Position numbers and translations under genes: made by a program. A stretch of 11,460 nt of DNA from Treponema sp. (GTDB taxonomy: Bacteria; Spirochaetota; Spirochaetia; Treponematales; Breznakiellaceae), in contig WQXC01000050.1 in the NCBI GenBank assembly GCA_009785045.1, forward strand, positions 1 through 11,460, in the 5' to 3' direction. The notes under the pieces are model-generated. The model ran no database searches, was not told where the DNA came from, and saw only the letters and a program-made list of their open reading frames with translations. This document shows positions 1-5,876 of the stretch, in pieces (the stretch's first letter is position 1; every line of letters starts with the position of its first letter).

Positions 1-752
1 AATCCATTATTATTTATACTTGTTCCCTGTGTAACAGCTCCAGTGCCGGCTGCATTTGAACTTACTCTCCATGTTACGGAAGTATTGGGGTTATTTGTGC
101 CGGCAACTGCAGCGCTGAATTGAATCATTCCGCCTGCTGTTATTGACTGGTTAGAAGGATTGACAGTTACGCTGTTTACTGTTGGTATAACGACAGTAAC
201 TGTAACGCTTCCGGATTTTGTTGAATCTACAGAAGATGTTGCCGTTATGTGGAGAGGAGATACTGATTCGTTATTGGCTACCGTAAGTAGTCCATTTGCG
301 TTAATGGCTGTTCCTGGCGTAACAGCTCCTGTTCCTGCAGCATTGGAACTGACTCTCCATGTTACTGCATTATCCGGATTATATGTTCCCGTAACAGAGG
401 CACTGAACTGAAGCGTTTCTCCGGCTCTTACTGACTGGCCCGTGGGACTGACAGTTACAGTAGTTACGGTTGGAACGACGACAATGACAGATGTGTTACC
501 GGATTTTGTTGGGTCTACGATTGATGTTGCTGTAATGTAAAGTGTTCTATGAGCTTCGTTTGAAGCAATTGTTAGCACTCCGCTAGAATCTATTCTTGTT
601 CCGGCTGTAACAGCTCCGGTGCCTGCTGCGTTCGAGCTGACTCCCCATGTTACAGCGCTATCTGGATTATTGTTACCCGTAACAGCAGCTCTGAACTGAA
701 CTGTTCTGCCAACCGCTGCAGATTCATTCGCAGGAGTAATTTGTATTCCGGT
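1..752 (-). repeat. 288-bp tandem coding repeats (Ig-like units)
   Basis: The DNA encoding the Ig-like units repeats with a 288-bp period: units at about 465-752, 177-464 and 1-176 (cut by the window edge). The conserved Trp codons lie at 645-647, 357-359 and 69-71, exactly 288 bp apart. Similarity extends to DNA level, for example the CTCCATGTTAC stretches around 67 and 355. Such arrays readily change copy number by recombination. Confidence 0.8.
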
Positions 753-1106
753 TACGGTCACGACTCTTATTTGTTTAATATCTGACTGCCCCGAATCATT
801 TGATGTTGCAATTACATAAAGTACCGGTACGGTTTCGTTTATCGATACTGTAAGCAGTCCGGTATTGCTGATAAATGTTCCTGCGTCAACCGGCCCTGTG
901 CCGTCACTTGTTGAGCTTACTTTCCATGTTATGCCCTGGCCTGATGCGCTAAAACGAAGATTTCCCCCGGCTACAACCGTTGATAAATTTCCATCGGTTC
1001 TGATTGTAACCGTATTCATCCAGTATCTGAAACCAAGACACCCTGTTAATAATCCTGCTATTGCCGCAATGGCGAAAAAACCTAAAAGTTTTTTTGATAT
1101 TTTCAT
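1..1106 (-). CDS. Ig-like repeat lipoprotein, 3' end outside window
   Basis: Secreted lipoprotein made of bacterial Ig-like (BID/Big_2-type) repeats; 368 residues are visible and the frame stays open to the window edge. Residues 1-23 form a lipoprotein signal (MKISKK, a hydrophobic stretch, then lipobox LTGC with Cys23). A divergent first repeat covers about residues 31-117. Near-identical repeats follow, with conserved Trp at 61, 154, 250 and 346 and the recurring core SSNAAGTGAVT; the last three are exactly 96 residues apart. An AAGGAG Shine-Dalgarno at 1115-1120, 8 nt before ATG, fixes the start, and a good promoter lies at 1158-1186. Family members are surface or periplasmic adhesion or scaffold proteins; the specific role here is unknown. 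The C-terminal domain that might tell its function is not in the window. Apparent plus-strand reading frames here are antisense shadows. Confidence 0.85.
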   Translation of the reverse strand, partial: MKISKKLLGFFAIAAIAGLLTGCLGFRYWMNTVTIRTDGNLSTVVAGGNLRFSASGQGITWKVSSTSDGTGPVDAGTFISNTGLLTVSINETVPVLYVIATSNDSGQSDIKQIRVVTVTGIQITPANESAAVGRTVQFRAAVTGNNNPDSAVTWGVSSNAAGTGAVTAGTRIDSSGVLTIASNEAHRTLYITATSIVDPTKSGNTSVIVVVPTVTTVTVSPTGQSVRAGETLQFSASVTGTYNPDNAVTWRVSSNAAGTGAVTPGTAINANGLLTVANNESVSPLHITATSSVDSTKSGSVTVTVVIPTVNSVTVNPSNQSITAGGMIQFSAAVAGTNNPNTSVTWRVSSNAAGTGAVTQGTSINNNG

Positions 1107-1157
1107 AATTATTTCTCCTTTTGATTCTGGCAGGCAGAAAGCTCGTTTATAAATTAC

Positions 1158-1186
1158 ATTTTATCCGGCAGCTTTTGATTCGTCAA
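1158..1186 (-). promoter_or_regulatory. sigma70-type promoter of the Ig-like lipoprotein
   Basis: On the minus strand, TTGACG (1181-1186), a 17-bp spacer and TAAAAT (1158-1163). This would start transcription near 1151, leaving a leader of about 45 nt before the ATG at 1106. The -35 box overlaps the TGA stop of the MT-A70 remnant (1183-1185). Confidence 0.7.
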
Positions 1187-1416
1187 GCATTATAAGCATT
1201 ATTGATTTGCTTAATCTTGTCTTCTATGCTAGTTCCGTCTATTCCGTAACCTATTGAATCCCATCCATTGGCTCTCTGTCTTGCAAACAACTCAATACGG
1301 CTTACGTTACCGAATAACTTCTCGATTCTTTCACGGACAACCGGAGGTTTTACAGAATGCCCAAGCCCCCAAAGATACGCCCACGGCGGATCTGCATAAA
1401 TAACCTGATACTTCAT
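1183..1416 (-). pseudogene. MT-A70 adenine methyltransferase remnant, internally deleted
   Basis: A 77-residue frame joins the two ends of an MT-A70-family N6-adenine methyltransferase, the kind common in phages and mobile elements. The start MKYQVIYADPPW carries the catalytic DPPW (residues 9-12). Almost at once it passes into the normal C-terminal part: GHSVKPPVVRERIEKLFG, then RIELFARQRANGWDSIG. Intact family members are roughly 180-200 residues, so about 100 central residues, including the middle of the Rossmann fold, are missing with the frame kept. No Shine-Dalgarno precedes the ATG, though a possible promoter lies at 1425-1452. The product is very unlikely to be an active methylase. 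The clean junction suggests one deletion event rather than gradual decay. An AGCATTAT/AAGCATTATT near-repeat sits at its 3' end. Confidence 0.75.
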
Positions 1417-1424
1417 ATATTTAT

Positions 1425-1452
1425 ATTTTACAGACTAAACCCAAAATTTCAA
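1425..1452 (-). promoter_or_regulatory. possible promoter before the MT-A70 remnant
   Basis: TTGAAA (1447-1452), a 16-bp spacer and TAAAAT (1425-1430) on the minus strand. The predicted start is only a few bases from the ATG at 1416. The region is AT-rich, so a chance match is possible. Confidence 0.35.
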
Positions 1453-1453
1453 G

Positions 1454-2464
1454 TTATCGTAATATGCTCTGCATTAAGGTTTCGTAATTTAATTCTGCAA
1501 TTAGTTTTTGCCCTTCTGCGTTTGGATGGATAATATCCATAGACAGGTTTCCGGCTTGCGGATTAAAATTAAACAGCATCATATCTAATCTGTTTGAAAG
1601 ATGTTTGTATATGTCAGTTACAAGAAAGTCACCTGATAAACTTTCCCGAATAATAATATAGTTCATGGATTCTATCAGCATGTTTGTAGCAATGGAAAGC
1701 CCTAAAGATTCTCCAAAAGCTTCCCGTGGAATGGGATTGTAAATTGTATTAACAATTATAGTTGCTTTTGGTGCATTTATTTTTAACCATGAAATAATCT
1801 CAACAAACTCATCAGAAAAGGTTTGAATGCCTTTTTCCATTTCATTTCGTAATTCTGGCGGAAGTGTTCCTCCCAGTATGGAATATAGCTCATGTAGATT
1901 TGCTGCCATTTCTTCATTTCCAAACCTTGTTAAAATAGCGCCAATACTTGATACAAGATCATTGAGCATAGTTCTGCCAAAAACAGAGTCATAAATAAAA
2001 CTTCCGCCTCTCAATCTTACTCCATATATTAAGTTTATGGATCTTAAAACAATATTTTCGATTCTTGATCTAATATTGTCGCTAACAGGAGTGATATTAA
2101 GGTCAGATATATAATTTAGAAACGGAACAACAAGATTATTTCCGCCGATATTTAATGTGATGATGTGTGAATTCTTTAATATTTTAAGCTCTTCGTCATT
2201 AAAATTATTTAAGTAATCCAAAAGCATTGTCGTAGTGTATCCGCTTACAGCCATATTAAAATAATCATCAACGAACCCATCGTTTTCCAGTAAACCGTAT
2301 AATACTGCAGGATAGCTTTCCTCTTCCGGAATCAGGCCGAATCCTGCGGATACAGAGTCACCTAAAGCAACATAATAACGCGGTGATTCTGAACATGAGG
2401 AAATAAAAATGACCAGGCATAGAATCATTTTTACTGCTAAAACGGTCATTATTTGTTTTTTCAT
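1454..2464 (-). CDS. SGNH/GDSL-family hydrolase lipoprotein
   Basis: Predicted exported esterase or acylhydrolase of the SGNH family, 336 residues. Residues 1-24 are a lipoprotein signal ending in lipobox ISSC (Cys24). Block I is ALGDSVSAG with nucleophile Ser37. Block II Gly is in AVSGYT (Gly75). Block III is GGNN (107-110) instead of the usual GxND, keeping catalytic Asn109. Block V is DIIHPNAEG with Asp310 and His313. The frame is open 33 codons further upstream, but that stretch translates the tRNA tail and terminator. The real start is fixed by AAGGAG at 2472-2477, 7 nt before ATG 2464. The gene is strikingly AT-rich (about 27-37% GC in two 60-base samples counted by eye), unlike trmJ or EF-G in this window, which hints at foreign origin. 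The substrate cannot be told. Confidence 0.85.
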   Translation of the reverse strand: MKKQIMTVLAVKMILCLVIFISSCSESPRYYVALGDSVSAGFGLIPEEESYPAVLYGLLENDGFVDDYFNMAVSGYTTTMLLDYLNNFNDEELKILKNSHIITLNIGGNNLVVPFLNYISDLNITPVSDNIRSRIENIVLRSINLIYGVRLRGGSFIYDSVFGRTMLNDLVSSIGAILTRFGNEEMAANLHELYSILGGTLPPELRNEMEKGIQTFSDEFVEIISWLKINAPKATIIVNTIYNPIPREAFGESLGLSIATNMLIESMNYIIIRESLSGDFLVTDIYKHLSNRLDMMLFNFNPQAGNLSMDIIHPNAEGQKLIAELNYETLMQSILR

Positions 2465-2477
2465 AAAAAGACTCCTT

Positions 2478-2512
2478 ATAAAAAAAGCGATGCTCCGTAA
2501 CCGGAACACCGC
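2478..2512 (-). terminator. Rho-independent terminator after tRNA-fMet
   Basis: On the minus strand, GCGGTGTTCCG (2502-2512), loop GTTA, CGGAGCATCGC (2487-2497), then seven T. The 11-bp stem includes two G-U pairs. It ends the tRNA transcript. The T-run lies only 2 nt before the AAGGAG of the SGNH lipoprotein gene. Confidence 0.85.
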
Positions 2513-2517
2513 CTTAT

Positions 2518-2534
2518 TAGCAAGGACAGGACTC
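2518..2534 (-). repeat. Second copy of the tRNA-fMet 3' end (17 bp)
   Basis: Minus-strand GAGTCCTGTCCTTGCTA, identical to the last 17 bases of the tRNA gene (2558-2574), starts 40 bp downstream of it. Here it forms a different hairpin with upstream sequence: AGGACT, an 8-nt loop, AGTCCT. It is not part of a second tRNA. Duplicated tRNA 3' ends are typical of integrase attachment sites, but no integrase is visible. Confidence 0.7.
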
Positions 2535-2557
2535 ACCTTCCAGTCCTCATAATTCAA

Positions 2558-2630
<73 letters not shown>

Positions 2631-2641
2631 TCGTAAACAGA

Positions 2642-2670
2642 AGCTTAGGTTTTTTCGTCGCTTTTGTCAA
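2642..2670 (-). promoter_or_regulatory. Promoter of tRNA-fMet inside the upstream gene
   Basis: TTGACA (2665-2670, perfect -35), a 17-bp spacer and TAAGCT (2642-2647, weak -10) on the minus strand. The predicted start is about 5 nt before the tRNA 5' end at 2630. The -10 overlaps the TAA stop of the PrsW-like gene and the -35 lies within its last codons, so the tRNA can be transcribed independently. Confidence 0.65.
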
Positions 2671-3364
2671 CTGTTCCGGGGGTGTGCGGTCCAGGGGTGT
2701 GAATTGTCAGTACTGCTGTGAACAGGGCAGAAACGGCTATCAGTATGGCTGCTATTGACGAAAGGCCTGGCATGGTAACCATGAAGTTATAAATGCCATG
2801 TATGGCTGTGGCTGTGAAGATGCGCAACAGCGCCTGCACCGGATTGGTGCGGAACAATAATGCTGCAGCGCCGATACGGGAACCGCAGGCTCCGTGGAGA
2901 GCGGCTGTGAAGAAACGCAGCAATACGATTCTGATGGTCATGTCTGAGGCTGCGTATGTGGCGCTCTCCAAAATTGCAAAACCAAGACCGGCAACCAGTC
3001 CAATCGCAGTTCCTCTTCTTACAATGCCAAATGTAAGAAGCTGGTTTGAGTTATCGCCCGGTTTTACCCGGCTGCTGATCCAGAAAAAGATAAACAACAT
3101 TAATAAACGGCTAAGTTCTTCACTTAATGCAATCCGGATAAAAAACTCGTAAAACAGCGCCATTCTGCCGTGTGTAATAAATGGAAATAATAAAAGCTGC
3201 TGTATTATTAAAGCAGGAAAGAATGCAGCTGCGCCTGCAAGCAGCGCAAATAAAAACTGTACAAGAGATATTTGATATTTTGCTGTTTTAAACCAAATAT
3301 ACACAGCAATCACAGGGATAGAGGATACTATTATCAATATTACTAAAACCCATGATCCAGGCAT
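2645..3364 (-). CDS. PrsW-family intramembrane protease
   Basis: Polytopic membrane protein of 239 residues with the motifs of the PrsW glutamic-type intramembrane protease family. These are SEELSR with Glu82-Glu83, GLGFAILES with Glu133, His157 in ALHG, and His189/Asn193 in AIHGIYNF, spread over about seven to eight hydrophobic segments. Bacillus PrsW cleaves an anti-sigma factor (RsiW); the substrate here is unknown and no anti-sigma gene is adjacent. The C-terminal tail (about 222-239) is hydrophilic. No Shine-Dalgarno precedes ATG 3364, but an extended -10 (TGATAAAAT, 3371-3379) ends 6 nt before it, suggesting a leaderless mRNA. It is divergent from aroK with a 38-bp gap. Its 3' end contains the tRNA-fMet promoter. 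Confidence 0.75.
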   Translation of the reverse strand: MPGSWVLVILIIVSSIPVIAVYIWFKTAKYQISLVQFLFALLAGAAAFFPALIIQQLLLFPFITHGRMALFYEFFIRIALSEELSRLLMLFIFFWISSRVKPGDNSNQLLTFGIVRRGTAIGLVAGLGFAILESATYAASDMTIRIVLLRFFTAALHGACGSRIGAAALLFRTNPVQALLRIFTATAIHGIYNFMVTMPGLSSIAAILIAVSALFTAVLTIHTPGPHTPGTVDKSDEKT

Positions 3365-3370
3365 TGTAGC

Positions 3371-3379
3371 ATTTTATCA
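3371..3379 (-). promoter_or_regulatory. Extended -10 of the PrsW-like gene
   Basis: Minus-strand TGATAAAAT matches the extended -10 pattern TGnTAnAAT. It ends 6 nt before ATG 3364, so transcription would start at or next to the start codon. No good -35 is visible (best is TTAACC with a short 15-bp spacer), as is common for extended -10 promoters. Confidence 0.5.
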
Positions 3380-3402
3380 GATTTTCATGTAGGTTAATAC
3401 CC

Positions 3403-3936
3403 ATGACGAAAAGTATTATTTTGACAGGTCCAAAACACTCGGGAAAAACAAGCACGGGTAAACTTCTTGCTTCGCTGCGTTCATGCGAATTTGTTGATGT
3501 TGATGAACTAATTTTTCAAAGAACCGGAAAAACTCCGCGTCAGCTTTATACCGAAGGTCAGCAGGTTTTTAGAAACGCCGAGGCCGAAGCCATGGAAACT
3601 CTTGTCTCGTCTGATAAAACCGCACAGCGTGTTATTGCAACAGGCGGCGGAATTATCGATAATGCTGAAGCGTTGGCTGTATTAAAAAAAATCGACGCAA
3701 AAGTAGTATACCTTGATATTTACGCAAACAGCGCATGGGACAGAATCTCAAATTCTGCGGATGGAATATTACCGCCTGCCCTTAGAACCGGAAATCCGCA
3801 GGAGACACATCGTCTTTTGCATGAACGGCGAGCCTCTGCCTATTTACAGATTGCAGATATCGTCATTTTTGCTGACGGAAAATCACTGGAAGAAATCGCC
3901 GCTGAGATAATAGGACTGATCAACTCAAAAGAGTAA
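3403..3936 (+). CDS. aroK: Shikimate kinase
   Basis: ATP-dependent phosphorylation of shikimate to shikimate-3-phosphate, the fifth step of the chorismate pathway, in the cytoplasm. The 177 residues are normal family length. Walker A is GPKHSGKT (9-16). The shikimate-binding DxD is Asp32/Asp34. Arg57 lies in EGQQVFRNAE, and the GGG loop is at 81-83. The LID region carries Arg128, and a late Arg/Tyr motif is HERRASAY (140-147). The Shine-Dalgarno is weak (TAGG, 9 nt before ATG). No other aromatic biosynthesis gene is in the window. It converges on the UroD-family gene with only 4 bp between stops and no clear terminator. Gluconate kinase is a less likely reading because the DxD and GGG motifs fit AroK. 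Confidence 0.88.
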   Translation: MTKSIILTGPKHSGKTSTGKLLASLRSCEFVDVDELIFQRTGKTPRQLYTEGQQVFRNAEAEAMETLVSSDKTAQRVIATGGGIIDNAEALAVLKKIDAKVVYLDIYANSAWDRISNSADGILPPALRTGNPQETHRLLHERRASAYLQIADIVIFADGKSLEEIAAEIIGLINSKE

Positions 3937-3940
3937 ATCT

Positions 3941-5011
3941 TTATTTTGACAATAATGTGTGCAGTTTTCCGCCCAGCTCGACTGCTTCTTCCTGAGTAGG
4001 CGTTGATGTCTGAATAAACACGCCTTTGCGTCCGAAGAAATCTATTAGCTTTTTAGAATAGTCTGCTAAGTCCGATACGCCTGAAAGACCGTCATCAATA
4101 TGATCCCAGTAAAAATGACGCAGAGCAAGCGCAGTTTTTCCAGATACAGCATCACGGACTTTTTCCCAGTTTTGTACCTGCGGAATTGTAAAATCAAGCC
4201 CTTTAAGCCCCGGAATTTCCATCATCGCTTCGGCAACATTCGAGACATCACCGCAGGAATGTACGACAATGCCGCCGAATTCCTTTGCTATCATTGCATT
4301 GTACTTAACGCCGAATTCGCGGTACAGGTTGGGGGAGAGAAGAGCTGCAGTGTCATCGCTTACGCGAATACCTGTTTCTTTTGGCACGTACCAGAACTCA
4401 TGGCTTACGCCGTAAAGATTCGTGATTCTTTTAAACATTTCTTTGATATAACCAATGGTAGCTTCTGTAATTTTTTCCATAAGCGCATGAACTTCGTCGG
4501 GGTAGACAAGTGTTGCTTCTATGAAGCCTGTATATTCCCAAATAAGAGAAGCGGTAACAAGCGGAGACGGAACATTGATAACTCTTAACGGTATTTTCGA
4601 TTTTGCCTGCAGCGCTTCGACATGTTTCCATGCCTGTTCAAAGTAAGGGTTATTAACAGGATCCGGCACTTTTAATTTAAAAACATCATCGACATTTTCT
4701 TCGCGGATGAGACATTCGACCCACGGGTCGGCTTCATCGTTGGGCTTACATTCGCATCCAAATGCGCCTGCAATAATATTGATTCCCTGATTCGGCTTGA
4801 TGTTAGGGAAACCGTAGTCATATACGCCTTCTCTTTTTTTTGCATGGTCTTCTGCCCATTCAATTTCCGTATCGGGATTGTTATAGTATTTTTTTGTTGC
4901 CATATGCATGGGGCCAACTTCGACAATAAACGGTACCTCATTTAGTTCTTCCAGGCGCCAGTTTGCTTCTATTAATTTTTTCTTGGTTTCTATATTTAGT
5001 ATTTCTGCCAT
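3941..5011 (-). CDS. Uroporphyrinogen decarboxylase-family (COG0407-like) protein
   Basis: A 356-residue TIM-barrel protein of the UroD superfamily, which includes heme-pathway HemE and cobamide-linked methyltransferases such as MtaA/CmuA. Visible family segments are a substrate-site stretch near 216-240 (RVSDDTAALLSPNLYREF) and VVHSCGD at 249-255 with His251 and Cys253, the first two zinc ligands of the methyltransferase branch. The third, C-terminal Cys ligand is absent: that region reads VFIQTSTPTQ. The N-terminal HemE signature (RQAGRY type) is also absent, so it should not be called hemE. No corrinoid protein neighbours it. The start is firm: AAGGAG at 5019-5024, 7 nt before ATG, and a strong promoter at 5030-5058. 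Substrate unknown. Confidence 0.75.
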   Translation of the reverse strand: MAEILNIETKKKLIEANWRLEELNEVPFIVEVGPMHMATKKYYNNPDTEIEWAEDHAKKREGVYDYGFPNIKPNQGINIIAGAFGCECKPNDEADPWVECLIREENVDDVFKLKVPDPVNNPYFEQAWKHVEALQAKSKIPLRVINVPSPLVTASLIWEYTGFIEATLVYPDEVHALMEKITEATIGYIKEMFKRITNLYGVSHEFWYVPKETGIRVSDDTAALLSPNLYREFGVKYNAMIAKEFGGIVVHSCGDVSNVAEAMMEIPGLKGLDFTIPQVQNWEKVRDAVSGKTALALRHFYWDHIDDGLSGVSDLADYSKKLIDFFGRKGVFIQTSTPTQEEAVELGGKLHTLLSK

Positions 5012-5029
5012 CGAATTTCTCCTTGGTTT

Positions 5030-5058
5030 AATATATCACGAAAAACGTCAGTTGTCAG
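5030..5058 (-). promoter_or_regulatory. Promoter of the UroD-family gene
   Basis: CTGACA (5053-5058), a 17-bp spacer and TATATT (5030-5035) on the minus strand, each 5/6 to consensus. Transcription would start near 5023, right at the Shine-Dalgarno. The -35 overlaps the trmJ stop codon (5055-5057). Confidence 0.7.
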
Positions 5059-5771
5059 CTTTCACCTGCCAGGTGTGCTGCTTTGATAAAAATGTCTTTT
5101 AAATAAACGCCTTCCCGTTCCGACAATCCGGCGCGTGAAATAATATCATGAAAAAACCGCTCCTGATCCTCTCTGTTTGGTTTTTTGTAAAAACCCAGAC
5201 TTGCCAGAGCATCTGTAATTGATTGAACGATAGAGGATATCTCTGTTTGGCTCATTGCTGTCCACTCTCCCTTTACCGGGAATTGCTGTTCCATAGCCAG
5301 GAAAAGCTCGTAGGCATAAACCTGCACGGCATGAGACAGGTTCAGAGAGGGTTGGATTTCTGATACCGGAATATGGGAGGCAAAATTACACAGTTCCAGC
5401 TCGGCTTCTTCAAGCCCGGTACGCTCATTGCCAAAAACGATGGCTGCAGGTCCGGGGCGCTGTGCCAGCCAGGCTGCCAGGTCGCGGGGAGTCATGGATA
5501 CGCTCTTTCGATTCTGTCCACGGCGGCGGGTTGTGCCCACTATAATGGAACAATCGGCGGTTGCCTCGGCTAAATTGCCGAAAATTCGGGCATTTTCCCA
5601 TAAATCCCAGGAATTTACCGCTCTCGCGCGGACTTTTTCCAAATCCAGAGGCTGCGGGGCTGCCAATCTGAGACCGGATAGCCCATGGTTCTTTAATACC
5701 CGGCAAACTGCTCCGGCATTGCCGCTTTCCGAGACCTGGCAAAGCACGATCTTGACATCATTTAAAAACAT
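5055..5771 (-). CDS. trmJ: tRNA 2'-O-methyltransferase, TrmJ/SpoU family
   Basis: SPOUT-class, AdoMet-dependent 2'-O-ribose methyltransferase; the TrmJ branch modifies residue 32 in the tRNA anticodon loop. It has 238 residues, typical for TrmJ. The N-terminal motif is LCQVSESGNAGAVCRVLKNHG (begins at residue 10; family form PxxPGNIGAVARAMKN, so the Pro residues are replaced). The knot motifs are VFGNERTGLEEAEL and PSLNLSHAVQVYAYEL, which form the cofactor pocket. The C-terminal tail (about 175-238) is the helical extension usual in TrmJ. No Shine-Dalgarno is present; an extended -10 (TGGTATAAT) ends 5 nt before the ATG, suggesting a leaderless mRNA. The gene is GC-rich for the window (53-62% in two sampled lines). 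A related TrmH-family paralogue acting on another site cannot be excluded. Confidence 0.85.
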   Translation of the reverse strand: MFLNDVKIVLCQVSESGNAGAVCRVLKNHGLSGLRLAAPQPLDLEKVRARAVNSWDLWENARIFGNLAEATADCSIIVGTTRRRGQNRKSVSMTPRDLAAWLAQRPGPAAIVFGNERTGLEEAELELCNFASHIPVSEIQPSLNLSHAVQVYAYELFLAMEQQFPVKGEWTAMSQTEISSIVQSITDALASLGFYKKPNREDQERFFHDIISRAGLSEREGVYLKDIFIKAAHLAGES

Positions 5772-5776
5772 CTGGA

Positions 5777-5806
5777 ATTATACCATGCTGTTGACAAAAA
5801 ATACAA
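5777..5806 (-). promoter_or_regulatory. trmJ promoter, extended -10
   Basis: TTGTAT (5801-5806), an 18-bp spacer and a perfect TATAAT (5777-5782) preceded by TGG, giving TGnTATAAT, on the minus strand. The -10 ends 5 nt before ATG 5771, so transcription should begin at the start codon. It overlaps the oppositely directed STAS promoter. Confidence 0.7.
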
Positions 5807-5819
5807 AAATTTGTATGAT
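5791..5819 (+). promoter_or_regulatory. Promoter of the STAS/zinc-ribbon gene
   Basis: TTGACA (5791-5796), a 17-bp spacer and TATGAT (5814-5819), close to the sigma70 consensus. Transcription would begin near 5826, giving a leader of about 50 nt. The element overlaps the divergent trmJ promoter, so the two probably compete for RNA polymerase. Confidence 0.8.
5801..5816. promoter_or_regulatory. Palindrome within both divergent promoters (operator candidate)
   Basis: ATACAAA-AA-TTTGTAT: 7-bp arms around an AA centre. It covers the trmJ -35 and the spacer and first bases of the STAS -10. A dimeric regulator bound here would affect both genes. AT-rich palindromes can arise by chance. Confidence 0.4.
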
Positions 5820-5820
5820 T

Positions 5821-5839
5821 AAAGAGAAGTATTCTCTTT
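5821..5839. promoter_or_regulatory. Perfect 8-bp inverted repeat at the STAS transcription start
   Basis: AAAGAGAA-GTA-TTCTCTTT, placed just after the -10 and spanning the predicted start point. It may be an operator, or a hairpin at the mRNA 5' end. The stem has only two G-C pairs and no T-run of terminator length follows. Confidence 0.45.
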
Positions 5840-5876
5840 TGTAGCCAGCATGGGGAATAAATTTGAAAGGAGTGAC

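Noticed and set aside
160..1152. Plus-strand open frames over the Ig-like repeats
   Set aside because: They lie antisense to a lipoprotein with signal, Shine-Dalgarno, promoter and repeat structure; they have none of these.
2518..2557. Second tRNA gene after tRNA-fMet
   Set aside because: Only the last 17 bases are repeated; no D arm or anticodon arm is present.
3941..5011. hemE (heme biosynthesis)
   Set aside because: Catalytic HemE signatures are missing; only superfamily-level similarity is visible.
5850..5876. Upstream ATG of the STAS gene
   Set aside because: No Shine-Dalgarno, while AAAGGAG precedes the ATG at 5877.
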